From Deltaproteobacteria bacterium UBA5329 (GTDB lineage: Bacteria; Desulfobacterota; Syntrophorhabdia; Syntrophorhabdales; Syntrophorhabdaceae): DNA of 47,774 bases. Of the stretch, positions 34,851 to 43,730 are shown in pieces (position 1 is the first letter of the stretch; each line of letters opens with the position of its first letter). The notes beneath the pieces were generated by a model that saw nothing but the letters and a program-made list of their open reading frames with translations, was not told the DNA's origin and searched no databases. The stretch spans positions 71,969-119,742 of the forward strand of contig DHQV01000100.1 of the NCBI GenBank assembly GCA_002408185.1, read 5' to 3'. Made by a program: the position numbers and the translations under genes.

Positions 34851-34911
34851 GGGTTAAAATAAAGCTAAGTCACATAAACAAAAGAATACTTTCATAGCTC
34901 TATTTTAGCCC
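34851..34911. repeat. Long inverted repeat before the RuvC-like gene
   Basis: GGGTTAAAATAAAGCTA (34851-34867) and TAGCTCTATTTTAGCCC (34895-34911): 17-base arms with 15 Watson-Crick pairs and one G-T pair, loop of 27 bases. It fills most of the gap between the XRE gene and the RuvC-like gene and ends 12 bases before the latter's ATG. It could be an operator, an mRNA hairpin or a cruciform. Confidence 0.6.
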
Positions 34912-34923
34912 TGCTACAATAAT

Positions 34924-35418
34924 ATGCTTCAAGAACCAATCACCATCTTAGCAATTAATCCAGGGACAAAATATCTCGGACTTGCCGTCTTTCAAGCGCA
35001 AGATCTTGTTTACTGGGGTATTAAGGTCCTCAAAGGGAAGTGGTCGGAGAAGAAAAGGAGAATAGCCAAAAGAGCAATTCAAGACATTATTGTCCAGCAT
35101 CATGTCCGCATTCTTGTCTTAAAGAAGCTTCACCTATCAAGAAGCTCCACAAATCTCAATTTTCTTGTTGCATCGATAAAAACCATAGCAAAAGAAAAAG
35201 GATTAAAGCTTTGCCTTTATTCATTGGACGATATAAAGAAAGAGTTGGCCGCCGAACGAAGGGTAAATAAAATTTCTATCGCTGAAATGATGGTAGCCCG
35301 CTATCCGTTCCTTGTCCATGAACTTGAGAGAGAAAAGAAACACAAGCACCCATATTTTGTCCGGATGTTTGAGGCGATAGCGGCGGGGATAGCTACTTGT
35401 AACCGGCTAAATCTATAG
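34924..35418 (+). CDS. RuvC-like RNase H-fold protein lacking most catalytic acids
   Basis: 164 aa. The start ITILAINPGTKYLGLAVF corresponds to RuvC's ILGIDPGTRxTGYGV but with Asn in place of the first catalytic Asp. RILVLKKLHLSRSSTNLNFLVASIKTIAK corresponds to the AIEQVF...N region, with Lys where RuvC has Glu. The C-terminal FEAIAAGIATC corresponds to DAADALAIAITHC, with Glu for one Asp and none for the other. So the fold is RuvC-like, but three or four catalytic positions have changed. It may bind branched DNA without cutting, or have shifted its active site. It follows the XRE gene, with a long inverted repeat between, and precedes the hsd operon. Confidence 0.65.
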   Translation: MLQEPITILAINPGTKYLGLAVFQAQDLVYWGIKVLKGKWSEKKRRIAKRAIQDIIVQHHVRILVLKKLHLSRSSTNLNFLVASIKTIAKEKGLKLCLYSLDDIKKELAAERRVNKISIAEMMVARYPFLVHELEREKKHKHPYFVRMFEAIAAGIATCNRLNL

Positions 35419-35573
35419 TCGCTTATTTTTTCCTTTTCGGTTTGATTGATTACGTTCTATCTGATAGTATGGAAGGGTATTATAAAAACTATCAATAACT
35501 TAAATATATAAAATGTTCATCATAACTGATGAGTTTTAGCGATTGTTTTACATTATTTTACCAAAAGGTAACT

Positions 35574-37124
35574 ATGGCAAAAAATAACAATAATAAGTCA
35601 GAATCATTTGAAAAAACACTTTTTAAAGCGGCAGATAAACTCCGTAAAAATATGGATGCTGCTGAATATAAGCACATTGTACTGGGCCTGATTTTCCTGA
35701 AATATATTTCGGATTCGTTCGAGGAGCTTTACACAAAGATTAAGGAAGGCAAAGGGGAATTTGCGGGAGCGGATCCAGAAGATGTGGATGAGTATCGAGC
35801 GGAGAATGTTTTTTTTGTCCCGCAGATTGCCAGATGGTCGCATCTTCATTCGCGAGCGAAATTACCCTCAATTGGTAAAGATATTGATGACGCGATGGAA
35901 GCCATCGAAAGAGAAAATCAGACTCTTAAAGGAATCTTACCAAAAGTCTATGCTCGGCCTAATTTGGACAAAGCCGCCCTTGGTAGTTTGATTGATCTTG
36001 TTGGAAACATAGCCATCGGAACAGAAGCTGCTAAAAGCAAAGACCTACTTGGCAGAGTTTATGAATATTTTTTGGGTGAATTCGCCAATGCGGAAGGGAA
36101 AAAAGGCGGTCAATTTTATACTCCAAAAGCGATAGTTCGTTTAATGGTTGAAATGATAGAACCTTACAAAGGCCGGGTCTATGATCCTTGCTGTGGCAGT
36201 GGCGGCATGTTTATCATGAGTGAGAGATTTGTGGAAAGCCACCAAGGTAAAATTGACGATATTTCCATTTATGGACAGGAGAGTAACCAAACCACCTATC
36301 GCCTGTGTCGAATGAATCTGGCCATTCGCGGAATAGATGGTTCGCAAGTCAAATGGAATACTGAGGGATCTTTTCTGAATGACTTGCATAAGGATATGAA
36401 AGCTGATTTCATCCTAGCTAATCCACCTTTCAATGACAGCGATTGGTCAGGGCAGCTTTTACAAAATGATCCACGCTGGAAGTATGGGATACCGCCAACA
36501 GGTAATGCTAATTTTGCATGGCTACAACATATGATTTATCATCTCTCACCAAAAGGCATAATGGCCTGTGTTTTGGCCAATGGTTCGCTTTCGAGCCAGA
36601 ACAATAACGAAGGAGAAATTCGTAAAACCTTAATTGAAAATGATTTGGTTGATTGTATCGTCGCTCTTCCAAAACAACTTTTTTACAACACGGGTATTCC
36701 AGCATGCATTTGGTTCCTATCCCGCAAACGCGTGGGTAACGGGGACAGAAAGAGAAACGGAGAGCTCCTTTTTATCGATGCTAACGAAGAAGGCTATATG
36801 GAGGATCGCACGCACCGCAGTTTCACAGAAGATGATATTGCTAAAATCGCCGGGACTTATCACGAATGGCGAAAACACAATGGGAAATACGAAGATATTA
36901 CCGGTTTTTGTAAATCAGCAAATCTTGAAGCAATAATCAAACATAATTTTGTTATAACACCTGGTCTCTATGTTGGACTAAAGGACGAGGAAGATGATGG
37001 GATATCTTTTCACAAAAAAATGGGCGGATTTTTAAGTGAGCTTTCGCTCCAGATCGAAGAGGAAAAAAGGCTGGATGAAGAAATAAAGAAACAACTTAAT
37101 AATATCGGCCTTAATTTGAAATAA
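35574..37124 (+). CDS. hsdM: Type I restriction-modification DNA methyltransferase subunit
   Basis: 516 aa from the ATG at 35574 (AAGGT leader); an upstream ATG at 35529 would add 15 unusual residues. N-terminal helical HsdM domain (about 8-130: SFEKTLFKAADKLRKNMDAAEYKHIVLGLIFLKYISDSF). Methyltransferase domain: SAM-binding motif I DPCCGSGGMF starting at D204, and the catalytic N6-adenine motif NPPF at 283-286. GKKGGQFYTPKAIVRLMVEMI is the usual segment before motif I. The protein methylates adenine in the sequence read by HsdS and also forms part of the restriction complex. Two bases separate it from hsdS. The length is normal. Confidence 0.95.
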   Translation: MAKNNNNKSESFEKTLFKAADKLRKNMDAAEYKHIVLGLIFLKYISDSFEELYTKIKEGKGEFAGADPEDVDEYRAENVFFVPQIARWSHLHSRAKLPSIGKDIDDAMEAIERENQTLKGILPKVYARPNLDKAALGSLIDLVGNIAIGTEAAKSKDLLGRVYEYFLGEFANAEGKKGGQFYTPKAIVRLMVEMIEPYKGRVYDPCCGSGGMFIMSERFVESHQGKIDDISIYGQESNQTTYRLCRMNLAIRGIDGSQVKWNTEGSFLNDLHKDMKADFILANPPFNDSDWSGQLLQNDPRWKYGIPPTGNANFAWLQHMIYHLSPKGIMACVLANGSLSSQNNNEGEIRKTLIENDLVDCIVALPKQLFYNTGIPACIWFLSRKRVGNGDRKRNGELLFIDANEEGYMEDRTHRSFTEDDIAKIAGTYHEWRKHNGKYEDITGFCKSANLEAIIKHNFVITPGLYVGLKDEEDDGISFHKKMGGFLSELSLQIEEEKRLDEEIKKQLNNIGLNLK

Positions 37125-37126
37125 TC

Positions 37127-38437
37127 ATGACAGATGGAGTTTTAAAAACAATACCGAAGGAATGGAAAGAAACATCTATAGGAGAAGTGGTTTTTCCTGT
37201 TTCAGAAACCTTTGATTTTACAGGAAAAGACCAGGTTCATTTCTTAAACACTGGCGATATATCGGATGGAAAACTGCTACATAAAGATTTAGCTTTAGTT
37301 AAAGATTTACCTGGCCAGGCAAAAAAGAGTTTTAAAACAAATGATATTTTGTTCAGTGAGATCCGTCCGGCAAACAAACGCTATATGTTAGTTGATTTTG
37401 ATAGCTCTAATTCTGTTGCATCAACTAAATTAATGGTCTTACGAGCAAAAGATAATGTTGCGATAAATTTTATTTATAAGTTTCTTACATCGGAAAGAAC
37501 CTTAAAAGAATTTCAGCTTATTGCAGAATCACGCTCCGGAACATTTCCTCAAATAACGTTTGATTCAATATCTAAACTTCCATTATTACTTCCCACACTC
37601 CCTGAACAACATTTAATTGCGGATGTTCTTTCCTCTTTTGATCAAAAAATAGAGCTCTTGCAGACACAAAATACGACTTTGGAAAACGTTGCAAATACAC
37701 TTTTTAGATATTGGTTTATAAATTTTGAATTTCCAAACCCACACGGGAAGCCATATAAGAGCAGTGGTGGTAAGATGATCGATTCTGAGATAGGTAGAAT
37801 TCCTGAAAAGTGGAGATTAGGAAAACTTGATGAATTTATTGGTGAACTGGAAAGTGGGAGGAGGCCAAAGGGCGGCGTGGGTCAACTGAAGTTCGGCATA
37901 CCAAGTGTTGGCGCCGAGAGTATTAACGGTATTTCAAATTTTGATTTTTCAAAAACAAAATATGTGTCCGAAGAATTTTTTCTTAGCCTCAATACAGGAA
38001 TTGTGAAAGATTATGATATCTTAGTTTACAAGGATGGCGGGATTCCTGGAACTTTTGTTCCACATTTTTCAATGAGTGGCGAAGACTTTCCGTTTAAAAA
38101 GTTTTGCATTAATGAACATGTATTCCGCGTCCAACCTAAGAAAGATATACAGCGCTTTTTTTTATATCTTTGGTTGAATAGTTATACTTGCAGGAGAAGT
38201 CTTCAGAATATCGGTGGTAAGGCCGCTATACCTGGAATTAATTCAACCGATTTTAGAAATATTCTACTCCTAGTTCCGGATGAATCTACCTTAGAATCTT
38301 TTGGTCAAGCCGTATCATCATCTTTTAAAAAGATTTTGAGAAATAATTCTCAAATCCAAACCCTATCGAAAATTCGTGGTGCTATTTTGCCAAAACTAAT
38401 GAATGGTGAAGTAAGAGTAAAAGGATTTAACGATTAA
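37127..38437 (+). CDS. hsdS: Type I restriction-modification specificity subunit
   Basis: 436 aa with two target-recognition domains (about 10-150 and 230-380), each followed by a conserved helix: LPTLPEQHLIADVLSSFDQKIELLQTQN and SSFKKILRNNSQIQTLSKIRGAILPKLMNGEV. The centre contains the typical LFRYWFINFEFP. Each domain reads one half of a bipartite DNA site, which cannot be predicted from the sequence. The gene lies two bases after hsdM and two before the HEPN gene. Length and layout are normal, so it is probably functional. Confidence 0.95.
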   Translation: MTDGVLKTIPKEWKETSIGEVVFPVSETFDFTGKDQVHFLNTGDISDGKLLHKDLALVKDLPGQAKKSFKTNDILFSEIRPANKRYMLVDFDSSNSVASTKLMVLRAKDNVAINFIYKFLTSERTLKEFQLIAESRSGTFPQITFDSISKLPLLLPTLPEQHLIADVLSSFDQKIELLQTQNTTLENVANTLFRYWFINFEFPNPHGKPYKSSGGKMIDSEIGRIPEKWRLGKLDEFIGELESGRRPKGGVGQLKFGIPSVGAESINGISNFDFSKTKYVSEEFFLSLNTGIVKDYDILVYKDGGIPGTFVPHFSMSGEDFPFKKFCINEHVFRVQPKKDIQRFFLYLWLNSYTCRRSLQNIGGKAAIPGINSTDFRNILLLVPDESTLESFGQAVSSSFKKILRNNSQIQTLSKIRGAILPKLMNGEVRVKGFND

Positions 38438-38439
38438 AT

Positions 38440-39435
38440 ATGGACAGATTTACCTTCTATACCCCGGAGAAACTTGCTCAGGCTAGACTATCATATAGAC
38501 AGCTTACGATTAGTGGCCCGGAAGACGGGGATATGTTTTTTGAGGCCCATGGTCCGGGAAACACGATTGAGATCGCTGATAGGCCATTTGAAAGGTTTGA
38601 AGATTATGAAGCGCTCCTGCAAATTATGAGGAACGATGATCAGGTAAAATATGAAAAAATTCATAAGGGAACACCGTTTTATTTCTTGGCCTGGTGCGCT
38701 TATGATCTAAAGAATTACGAGAAAGCAGTTTTTTATATGGACGCTGCCATTTCAGAAGATATGAGAAACGCCCCCGCTAGTTGGCTGAATAATCCGGCAA
38801 GCCAATTCCTTACCCTGAATCACCAAGGCAATCAAGCGGCAGTCAGAATTACAAAGCATTTAATCAAAAGAATAAGTGATGAACTTTTACTATTTAATAG
38901 CAGACACTCTTATTCGCCTGCGATAGAAATTCAAAACTTCATAGAGAAATTTGTAAAAAGGCTCGTTATTAAGAAAGAAAACCATTCGATCATAACCGCA
39001 TTTTATACATTTATTTTAGAATATGAGGATAGGGAGAAAGAACTTATACTTAGAAGCACAGCAGGTGGGTCTATTGAGCCAGTCCTAACTTACCTATTCA
39101 AAGGAGGTTTAATTTTCGAATCGCTCCTGAAGTATTTATATCCTAAAAGGGATGATGGGAAAGATTGTAAAGTACTCAGCGATATTTATCAAACGTTGGC
39201 ATTCAAGGTAGACTTTGCTCCGATCACTGGAACAACCGCCAAGTCTTTGCAGGAAATAATTTCGTCTATCGGAACCGATTGGCAAGCTGCTTTTAGAACA
39301 ACCAGCCAATTGCGTAATACAGCGGGACATAATTTAGTTTGGCATGATGTCTTTGAAGATCCGGACAATTTGAATAAGCTATATAAACAGCAACTAACGG
39401 CAATTTTATACTTAATACAAAAAAAATTCCTATGA
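38440..39435 (+). CDS. HEPN-motif protein inside the hsd operon
   Basis: 331 aa, mostly helical with a short strand-rich start (MDRFTFYTPEKLAQARLSYRQLTISGPEDG). Residues about 70-110 (FYFLAWCAYDLKNYEKAVFYMDAAISED) look like a TPR-type helical pair. Near the end, SQLRNTAGHNLVW contains RNxxxH (R292, H297), the RNase motif of HEPN toxins. It starts two bases after hsdS and overlaps hsdR by four bases (ATGA), so it is an integral part of the operon. Extra genes inside type I operons are known (the rlo genes of Campylobacter, for example). It could be a back-up RNase toxin set off when restriction fails, or a regulator; only the motif supports RNase activity. Confidence 0.65.
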   Translation: MDRFTFYTPEKLAQARLSYRQLTISGPEDGDMFFEAHGPGNTIEIADRPFERFEDYEALLQIMRNDDQVKYEKIHKGTPFYFLAWCAYDLKNYEKAVFYMDAAISEDMRNAPASWLNNPASQFLTLNHQGNQAAVRITKHLIKRISDELLLFNSRHSYSPAIEIQNFIEKFVKRLVIKKENHSIITAFYTFILEYEDREKELILRSTAGGSIEPVLTYLFKGGLIFESLLKYLYPKRDDGKDCKVLSDIYQTLAFKVDFAPITGTTAKSLQEIISSIGTDWQAAFRTTSQLRNTAGHNLVWHDVFEDPDNLNKLYKQQLTAILYLIQKKFL

Positions 39436-42400
39436 CCAAAATATTTGAATCAAACATTGAAGAATTCGTTATCGAGCTCTTACAAAATCAGGGTTTTGAG
39501 TATCTTTCCCCGGAAGATCAGGAGAACGAACGCCAAAACCTAAACACCGTTATTTTCCGCGACCGTCTAAGGCAGGCAATCGATAATATAAACCCCAAGG
39601 TCCCTTCGGAAGCTAGAGAACAGGCCTTAAAACAAGTTTTTAATCTTCCCAGTCAAAACCTCATGGACAACAACGAGGCTTTCCATTTGATGCTCACGGA
39701 TGGAATCGAAGTCGAATACATGGGCAAAGACGGGATAAAGGGCGATAAAGTTTACCTTATCGACTTTGACACTATTGAAAACAACGAATTTCTGGTCTGC
39801 AATCAATTTACAGTCACCGAAAACAATATCAATAAACGTCCTGACGTTATTGTTTTTGTAAATGGCCTGCCTTTAGTGGTGGTTGAACTCAAGAATCCAG
39901 TCGATGAAAATGCCACCGTGCAAAAAGCTTTTACACAACTCCAAAATTATAAGAATGCCATTCCGACATTGTTTTGCTATAACAGCATCCTGGTTGCCTC
40001 TGACGGATTGGACGCGAAGACCGGAACGATATCTTCCGACCTTTCCCGCTTCATTGCCTGGAAGTCAGCCGATGGCTTCACAGAAGATAAGGGGATCGTT
40101 CCTCAAATTGAAACCCTTATTCGGGGAATGCTCAACAAGAAGACACTCCTTGATTTAATCCGCCATTTCGTAGTCTTCGAAAAGACCAGAAAAGAAGATT
40201 TAAAAACGGGCCTCACTTCGGTAGTAACCATAAAGAAAATCGCCGCCTATCATCAATATTTCGCGGTTAATAAAGCCATCGATTCCACCATTACAGCTTC
40301 CAGCGACAACGGAAACCGAAAGGCCGGCGTGGTCTGGCATACGCAGGGAAGCGGAAAATCACTTTCGATGGTTTTTTATACTGGCAAAACAGTTTTAAAG
40401 CTGAACAATCCGACTGTTGTTGTTTTGACCGACCGGAATGATTTAGATGACCAGCTTTTTGAAACCTTTGCCAACTGCAAACAGCTTTTGCGACAGACTC
40501 CGGTTCAGGCAGATAATAGGGAAAGTCTTAAAGAACTTTTGAAAGTGGCTGGCGGCGGCATTGTTTTTACCACTATTCAAAAATTTTTTCCCGAAAGCGG
40601 CGCAATGAATTACGACCTGCTTTCTGAAAGGAAAAATATTATCGTCATTGCCGATGAAGCCCATCGAAGCCAATACGGATTTGGGGCCAAGACGATGATC
40701 GTTAAGAACGAAGACAGGGAAGAAGCAATTACACGTTATGGATTTGCAAAATATTTGCGCGACGCAATGCCTAATGCTTCTTTTATCGGCTTCACCGGAA
40801 CACCGATTGAAAAAGAGGATGCATCCACTCCAGCTGTTTTTGGAAATTATGTGGACGTTTACGATATCTCTCAAGCGGTTGAAGACGGGGCGACAGTTAA
40901 AATATTCTATGAGTCCCGCCTAGCCAAAATTCATCTGAAACCGGAAGAAAAAGCCAAACTCGATGAAGAAGCGGAAGCCGTTACTGAAGGCGAGGAAAGT
41001 ACAGCGAAAGAGAAAGCCAAGGCAAAATGGGCACAACTGGAAGCCATAGTGGGACACCAGGACCGACTCAAAGTTGTGGCGGCGGATATCGTGGATCATT
41101 TTGAAAAACGCCAGGAAGCCTTTGAAGGCAAAGGCATGATTGTCTGCATGAGTCGAAGAATTGCAGTTGAATTGTATGAAGAAATTATCAAGCTTCGTCC
41201 GGATTGGGACAATAAGGACTTAAAAAAGGGATCCATTAAAGTAGTAATGACTTCATCTTCGTCTGACCCCGAAAGTTGGCAGCGCCACAGCACATCAAAA
41301 CAGGACCGCAAATCCATTGCCGAAAGATTTAAAGATACAGCTGATCCTTTGAAGCTGGTTATTGTCCGTGATATGTGGCTTACCGGTTTTGACGTACCTT
41401 GCCTCCATACCATGTATGTTGATAAACCGATGCGTGGCCATAATCTTATGCAAGCGATTGCTCGTGTGAATAGGGTATTCAAAGACAAGCCAGGCGGATT
41501 AATTGTCGACTATATCGGCATCGCTTCGGATTTGAAGACGGCTTTAGCCACTTATGCGGCCAGCGGAGGAAAGGGCGCGCCGACACTCGATCAGGAAGAA
41601 GCAGTTGCTGCTCTCCTTGAGAAGTTTGAAATTGTGGACCAGATGTTTGATGGCTTCGACTACCAGAGATATTTTAAAGCTACTACGCACGAGAAACTTA
41701 TCATCATCTTGGAGGCACAAGAGTATGTTTTAGGCCTGGATGATGGAAAAAATCGTTTTACCAAACAGGTTGGCCTACTTTCCCAGGCTTTCGCTTTGTC
41801 TGTTCCGCATTCCAAAGCCATGAAGATAAAGGATGAAATAGGGTTTTTCCAGGCAGTAAAGGCCCGGTTGGTAAAGTTTGAACCGGCCAGTGGGAAATCC
41901 GATGTGGAAATAGAAACGGCCATAAGGCAGATTGTTGACAAAGCGGTTGTGTCCGATGGAATTATAGATGTATTTGACGCGGCGGGAATCAAAAAACCGG
42001 ATATCTCAATTCTATCGGATGACTTCTTGGAAGAGGTCCGTCATATGGAGCACAAGAATCTGACCCTGGAACTTTTGAAGAAGATCTTGAACGACGAAAT
42101 AAAAACAAGAATAAGGAAAAATCTTATCCAAAGCAAAAAGCTTTCTGAGATGCTGGAAAATGCGATTAAGAAATATCAAAACAATCTATTAACAACAGCA
42201 CAGGTTATTGAAGAGCTGATTAAACTTGCAAAGGATATCAGAGAATCAGATAAGCGAGGCGAGCAATTAAATCTTGGAGAAGATGAGCTTGCTTTTTATG
42301 ATGCATTAGCAAATAACCAGAGTGCGAAAGAAGTTCTTGGTGACAAACAATTGGCAGTTATTGCCATCGAAGTATTTAAGAGCGTGAGAGCCAATGCAAC

Positions 42401-42557
42401 AATTGATTGGACGCTTAAAGAAAGCGTTCGGGCACGGCTTCGTCGTGATGTTAAAAGAATTTTAAATAGGTATGGTTATCCGCCGGATGAACAACTATTA
42501 GCCACGGATAACGTTTTAAAACAAGCTGAATTGATGGCTGATGCAGTTAATTTCTAA
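39432..42557 (+). CDS. hsdR: Type I restriction-modification endonuclease/translocase subunit
   Basis: 1041 aa. N-terminal PD-(D/E)xK nuclease: D138 in DVIVFVNG and E152-L-K154 in VVVELKNP. SF2 translocase: Walker A TQGSGKS (304-310), VVVLTDRNDLDDQLF, DEAH box (408-411), GFTGTPI, MWLTGFDVPCLHTMYVDKPMRGHNLMQAIARVNRV (motifs V-VI, split here only for description). The C-terminal helical region (about 850-1041) would bind HsdM. The protein translocates unmethylated DNA and cuts at a distance. The start overlaps the stop of the HEPN gene. All key residues are present and the length is normal, so the system looks intact. Confidence 0.95.
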   Translation: MTKIFESNIEEFVIELLQNQGFEYLSPEDQENERQNLNTVIFRDRLRQAIDNINPKVPSEAREQALKQVFNLPSQNLMDNNEAFHLMLTDGIEVEYMGKDGIKGDKVYLIDFDTIENNEFLVCNQFTVTENNINKRPDVIVFVNGLPLVVVELKNPVDENATVQKAFTQLQNYKNAIPTLFCYNSILVASDGLDAKTGTISSDLSRFIAWKSADGFTEDKGIVPQIETLIRGMLNKKTLLDLIRHFVVFEKTRKEDLKTGLTSVVTIKKIAAYHQYFAVNKAIDSTITASSDNGNRKAGVVWHTQGSGKSLSMVFYTGKTVLKLNNPTVVVLTDRNDLDDQLFETFANCKQLLRQTPVQADNRESLKELLKVAGGGIVFTTIQKFFPESGAMNYDLLSERKNIIVIADEAHRSQYGFGAKTMIVKNEDREEAITRYGFAKYLRDAMPNASFIGFTGTPIEKEDASTPAVFGNYVDVYDISQAVEDGATVKIFYESRLAKIHLKPEEKAKLDEEAEAVTEGEESTAKEKAKAKWAQLEAIVGHQDRLKVVAADIVDHFEKRQEAFEGKGMIVCMSRRIAVELYEEIIKLRPDWDNKDLKKGSIKVVMTSSSSDPESWQRHSTSKQDRKSIAERFKDTADPLKLVIVRDMWLTGFDVPCLHTMYVDKPMRGHNLMQAIARVNRVFKDKPGGLIVDYIGIASDLKTALATYAASGGKGAPTLDQEEAVAALLEKFEIVDQMFDGFDYQRYFKATTHEKLIIILEAQEYVLGLDDGKNRFTKQVGLLSQAFALSVPHSKAMKIKDEIGFFQAVKARLVKFEPASGKSDVEIETAIRQIVDKAVVSDGIIDVFDAAGIKKPDISILSDDFLEEVRHMEHKNLTLELLKKILNDEIKTRIRKNLIQSKKLSEMLENAIKKYQNNLLTTAQVIEELIKLAKDIRESDKRGEQLNLGEDELAFYDALANNQSAKEVLGDKQLAVIAIEVFKSVRANATIDWTLKESVRARLRRDVKRILNRYGYPPDEQLLATDNVLKQAELMADAVNF

Positions 42558-42618
42558 GCCTATACCATTAAAATTAAAAGCCGACAGGGAGTACTAATGA
42601 AGGCTTCGGTATTAAAAA

Positions 42619-42649
42619 CAAGGGACCTCCCATTTAGGAAGTCCCTTTT
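42619..42649. terminator. Bidirectional terminator between hsdR and the primase-type gene
   Basis: AAGGGACCTCC...GGAAGTCCCTTTT: GGGAC/GTCCC (42622-42626/42641-42645) and TCC/GGA, with A-rich and T-rich flanks so it works in both directions. The minus-strand gene ends at 42653. Confidence 0.8.
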
Positions 42650-42652
42650 AAC

Positions 42653-43417
42653 TTACGCAAACCTGTAAAACGTTTTCAGGCTTGCAATATTGGTATAAGC
42701 AATATCCCGTTTATCACCGGACCAGTCAAACACGACCCGATCACAGTTGGATAAAAGCTGATACTGCCTGACTGACAGATAAGGAAGCCCGAAATTACAC
42801 ACGGACTGCCGACCGCTTTGGATTATCCTCAAGCAGTTAAACATATCCTTGGTAATCCAGACTTCCTCGTGTAGGTTAATGTTGTGAATATTGTAAAGAT
42901 ACAATTCCGGATTGAAGTTTGAAGGAAATTTAACCTTCTTATCGGGAATATGAACGCCGTAATAAGCTACCTTCACTGCGTGTTCATTATGAACGGCAAA
43001 GGCTACGTGTCCGGCCATAATCCCTTTCCCTTTCCATTTTCCGACTCCCATTTCCTGACAAAGTTCACCGTTCAAGTCTTCGGTTGCCATAAACTCGCAC
43101 CATTCTAGATCTCCGCTGACGTTGAGCGGTTCCTCGATGGGCTTTTCGTCTCCTGAAGCCTTTTCAATAAGAAAGTTTTTGGCCTCTTGGAAGTCAATAT
43201 TCTTAATCTTAGCTGCCAAGGCGATTATGTTTGTCCCTTTCTTGCAAAAGGGGCAGTAAGCCACATTCTTTTTCATCCCGTAAAACCGGATGGCGCTTTC
43301 TTTTCCACACTCCACGCAGGAGAAATAGAGATAGTTTCCGTTAACTCTGAGGGTAATGTCCAAAAGACGCAAGGCTCTTTCGGTATTTATAGCCGCTATG
43401 GCTTCATTGTATTTCAT
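42653..43417 (-). CDS. Primase-type zinc-finger protein (CHC2-like) with degenerate Toprim-like half
   Basis: 254 aa. N-terminal zinc finger like DnaG CHC2: YFSCVECGKESAIRFYGMKKNVAYCPFCKKGTNIIALAAKIKNIDFQEAKNFL, with the Cys pairs at C-V-E-C and C-P-F-C and the following helix that DnaG proteins use (the first usual His is replaced). The C-terminal half (EEVWITKDMFNCLRIIQSGRQSVCNFGLPYLSVRQYQLLSNCDRVVF) has the order of a Toprim domain (EG..D....G...V.......GT) but lacks the acidic metal-binding residues. It may therefore bind rather than prime. Consensus SD AGGAGG before the ATG. Last gene of a three-gene backbone operon near the element's end; probably helps element replication. Confidence 0.65.
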   Translation of the reverse strand: MKYNEAIAAINTERALRLLDITLRVNGNYLYFSCVECGKESAIRFYGMKKNVAYCPFCKKGTNIIALAAKIKNIDFQEAKNFLIEKASGDEKPIEEPLNVSGDLEWCEFMATEDLNGELCQEMGVGKWKGKGIMAGHVAFAVHNEHAVKVAYYGVHIPDKKVKFPSNFNPELYLYNIHNINLHEEVWITKDMFNCLRIIQSGRQSVCNFGLPYLSVRQYQLLSNCDRVVFDWSGDKRDIAYTNIASLKTFYRFA

Positions 43418-43426
43418 CTTTCCCTC

Positions 43427-43591
43427 CTAATCTTCGACAACATAAATTCCCGAACATTCCCGCTTTCCTTTGTAAATCATTACGATTATGGTTTCTGTGG
43501 GGGTGTGCCAGATGAGCGAGGTTCCATTGGTGCAGGGGATAATGCGGTTTGGTTCTCCGAGTATCTGTTTAAGCTTACTTATTGTGGACAT
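43427..43591 (-). CDS. Small backbone protein (54 aa)
   Basis: Start set by AAAGGAGG six bases before the ATG at 43591; a start 22 codons earlier would run through the zinc-ribbon gene in another frame. The product is a compact alpha/beta protein (MSTISKLKQILGEPNRIIPCTNGTSLIWHTPTETIIVMIYKGKRECSG...). It overlaps the 51-aa gene upstream and precedes the primase-type gene by nine bases. No family recognised. Confidence 0.6.
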   Translation of the reverse strand: MSTISKLKQILGEPNRIIPCTNGTSLIWHTPTETIIVMIYKGKRECSGIYVVED

Positions 43592-43730
43592 TTTTTCCTC
43601 CTTTGATGAGATAAGGTTTTCGTGGTTTGTTTTGGATTCTGAGAAAAGTGGGCTCAAGATAAATCTGACAATCTGGGCAAAGCCCGTCTTTTAAAAGAAT
43701 GGATATCTTGTGGCAAAGCTCACATTCCAT
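43575..43730 (-). CDS. Small zinc-ribbon protein (51 aa), first gene of the primase operon
   Basis: ATG at 43730 with AGGAGG four bases upstream. The sequence starts MECELCHKISILLKDGLCPDCQIYL: two CxxC pairs (C3, C6, C18, C21), a treble-clef or ribbon zinc site. The basic tail (RIQNKPRKPYLIKGGKN) could bind nucleic acid. Its end overlaps the next gene's start by 17 bases. Such small ribbons are common on plasmids and phages as replication or regulatory helpers; the exact role is unknown. Confidence 0.6.
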   Translation of the reverse strand: MECELCHKISILLKDGLCPDCQIYLEPTFLRIQNKPRKPYLIKGGKNVHNK

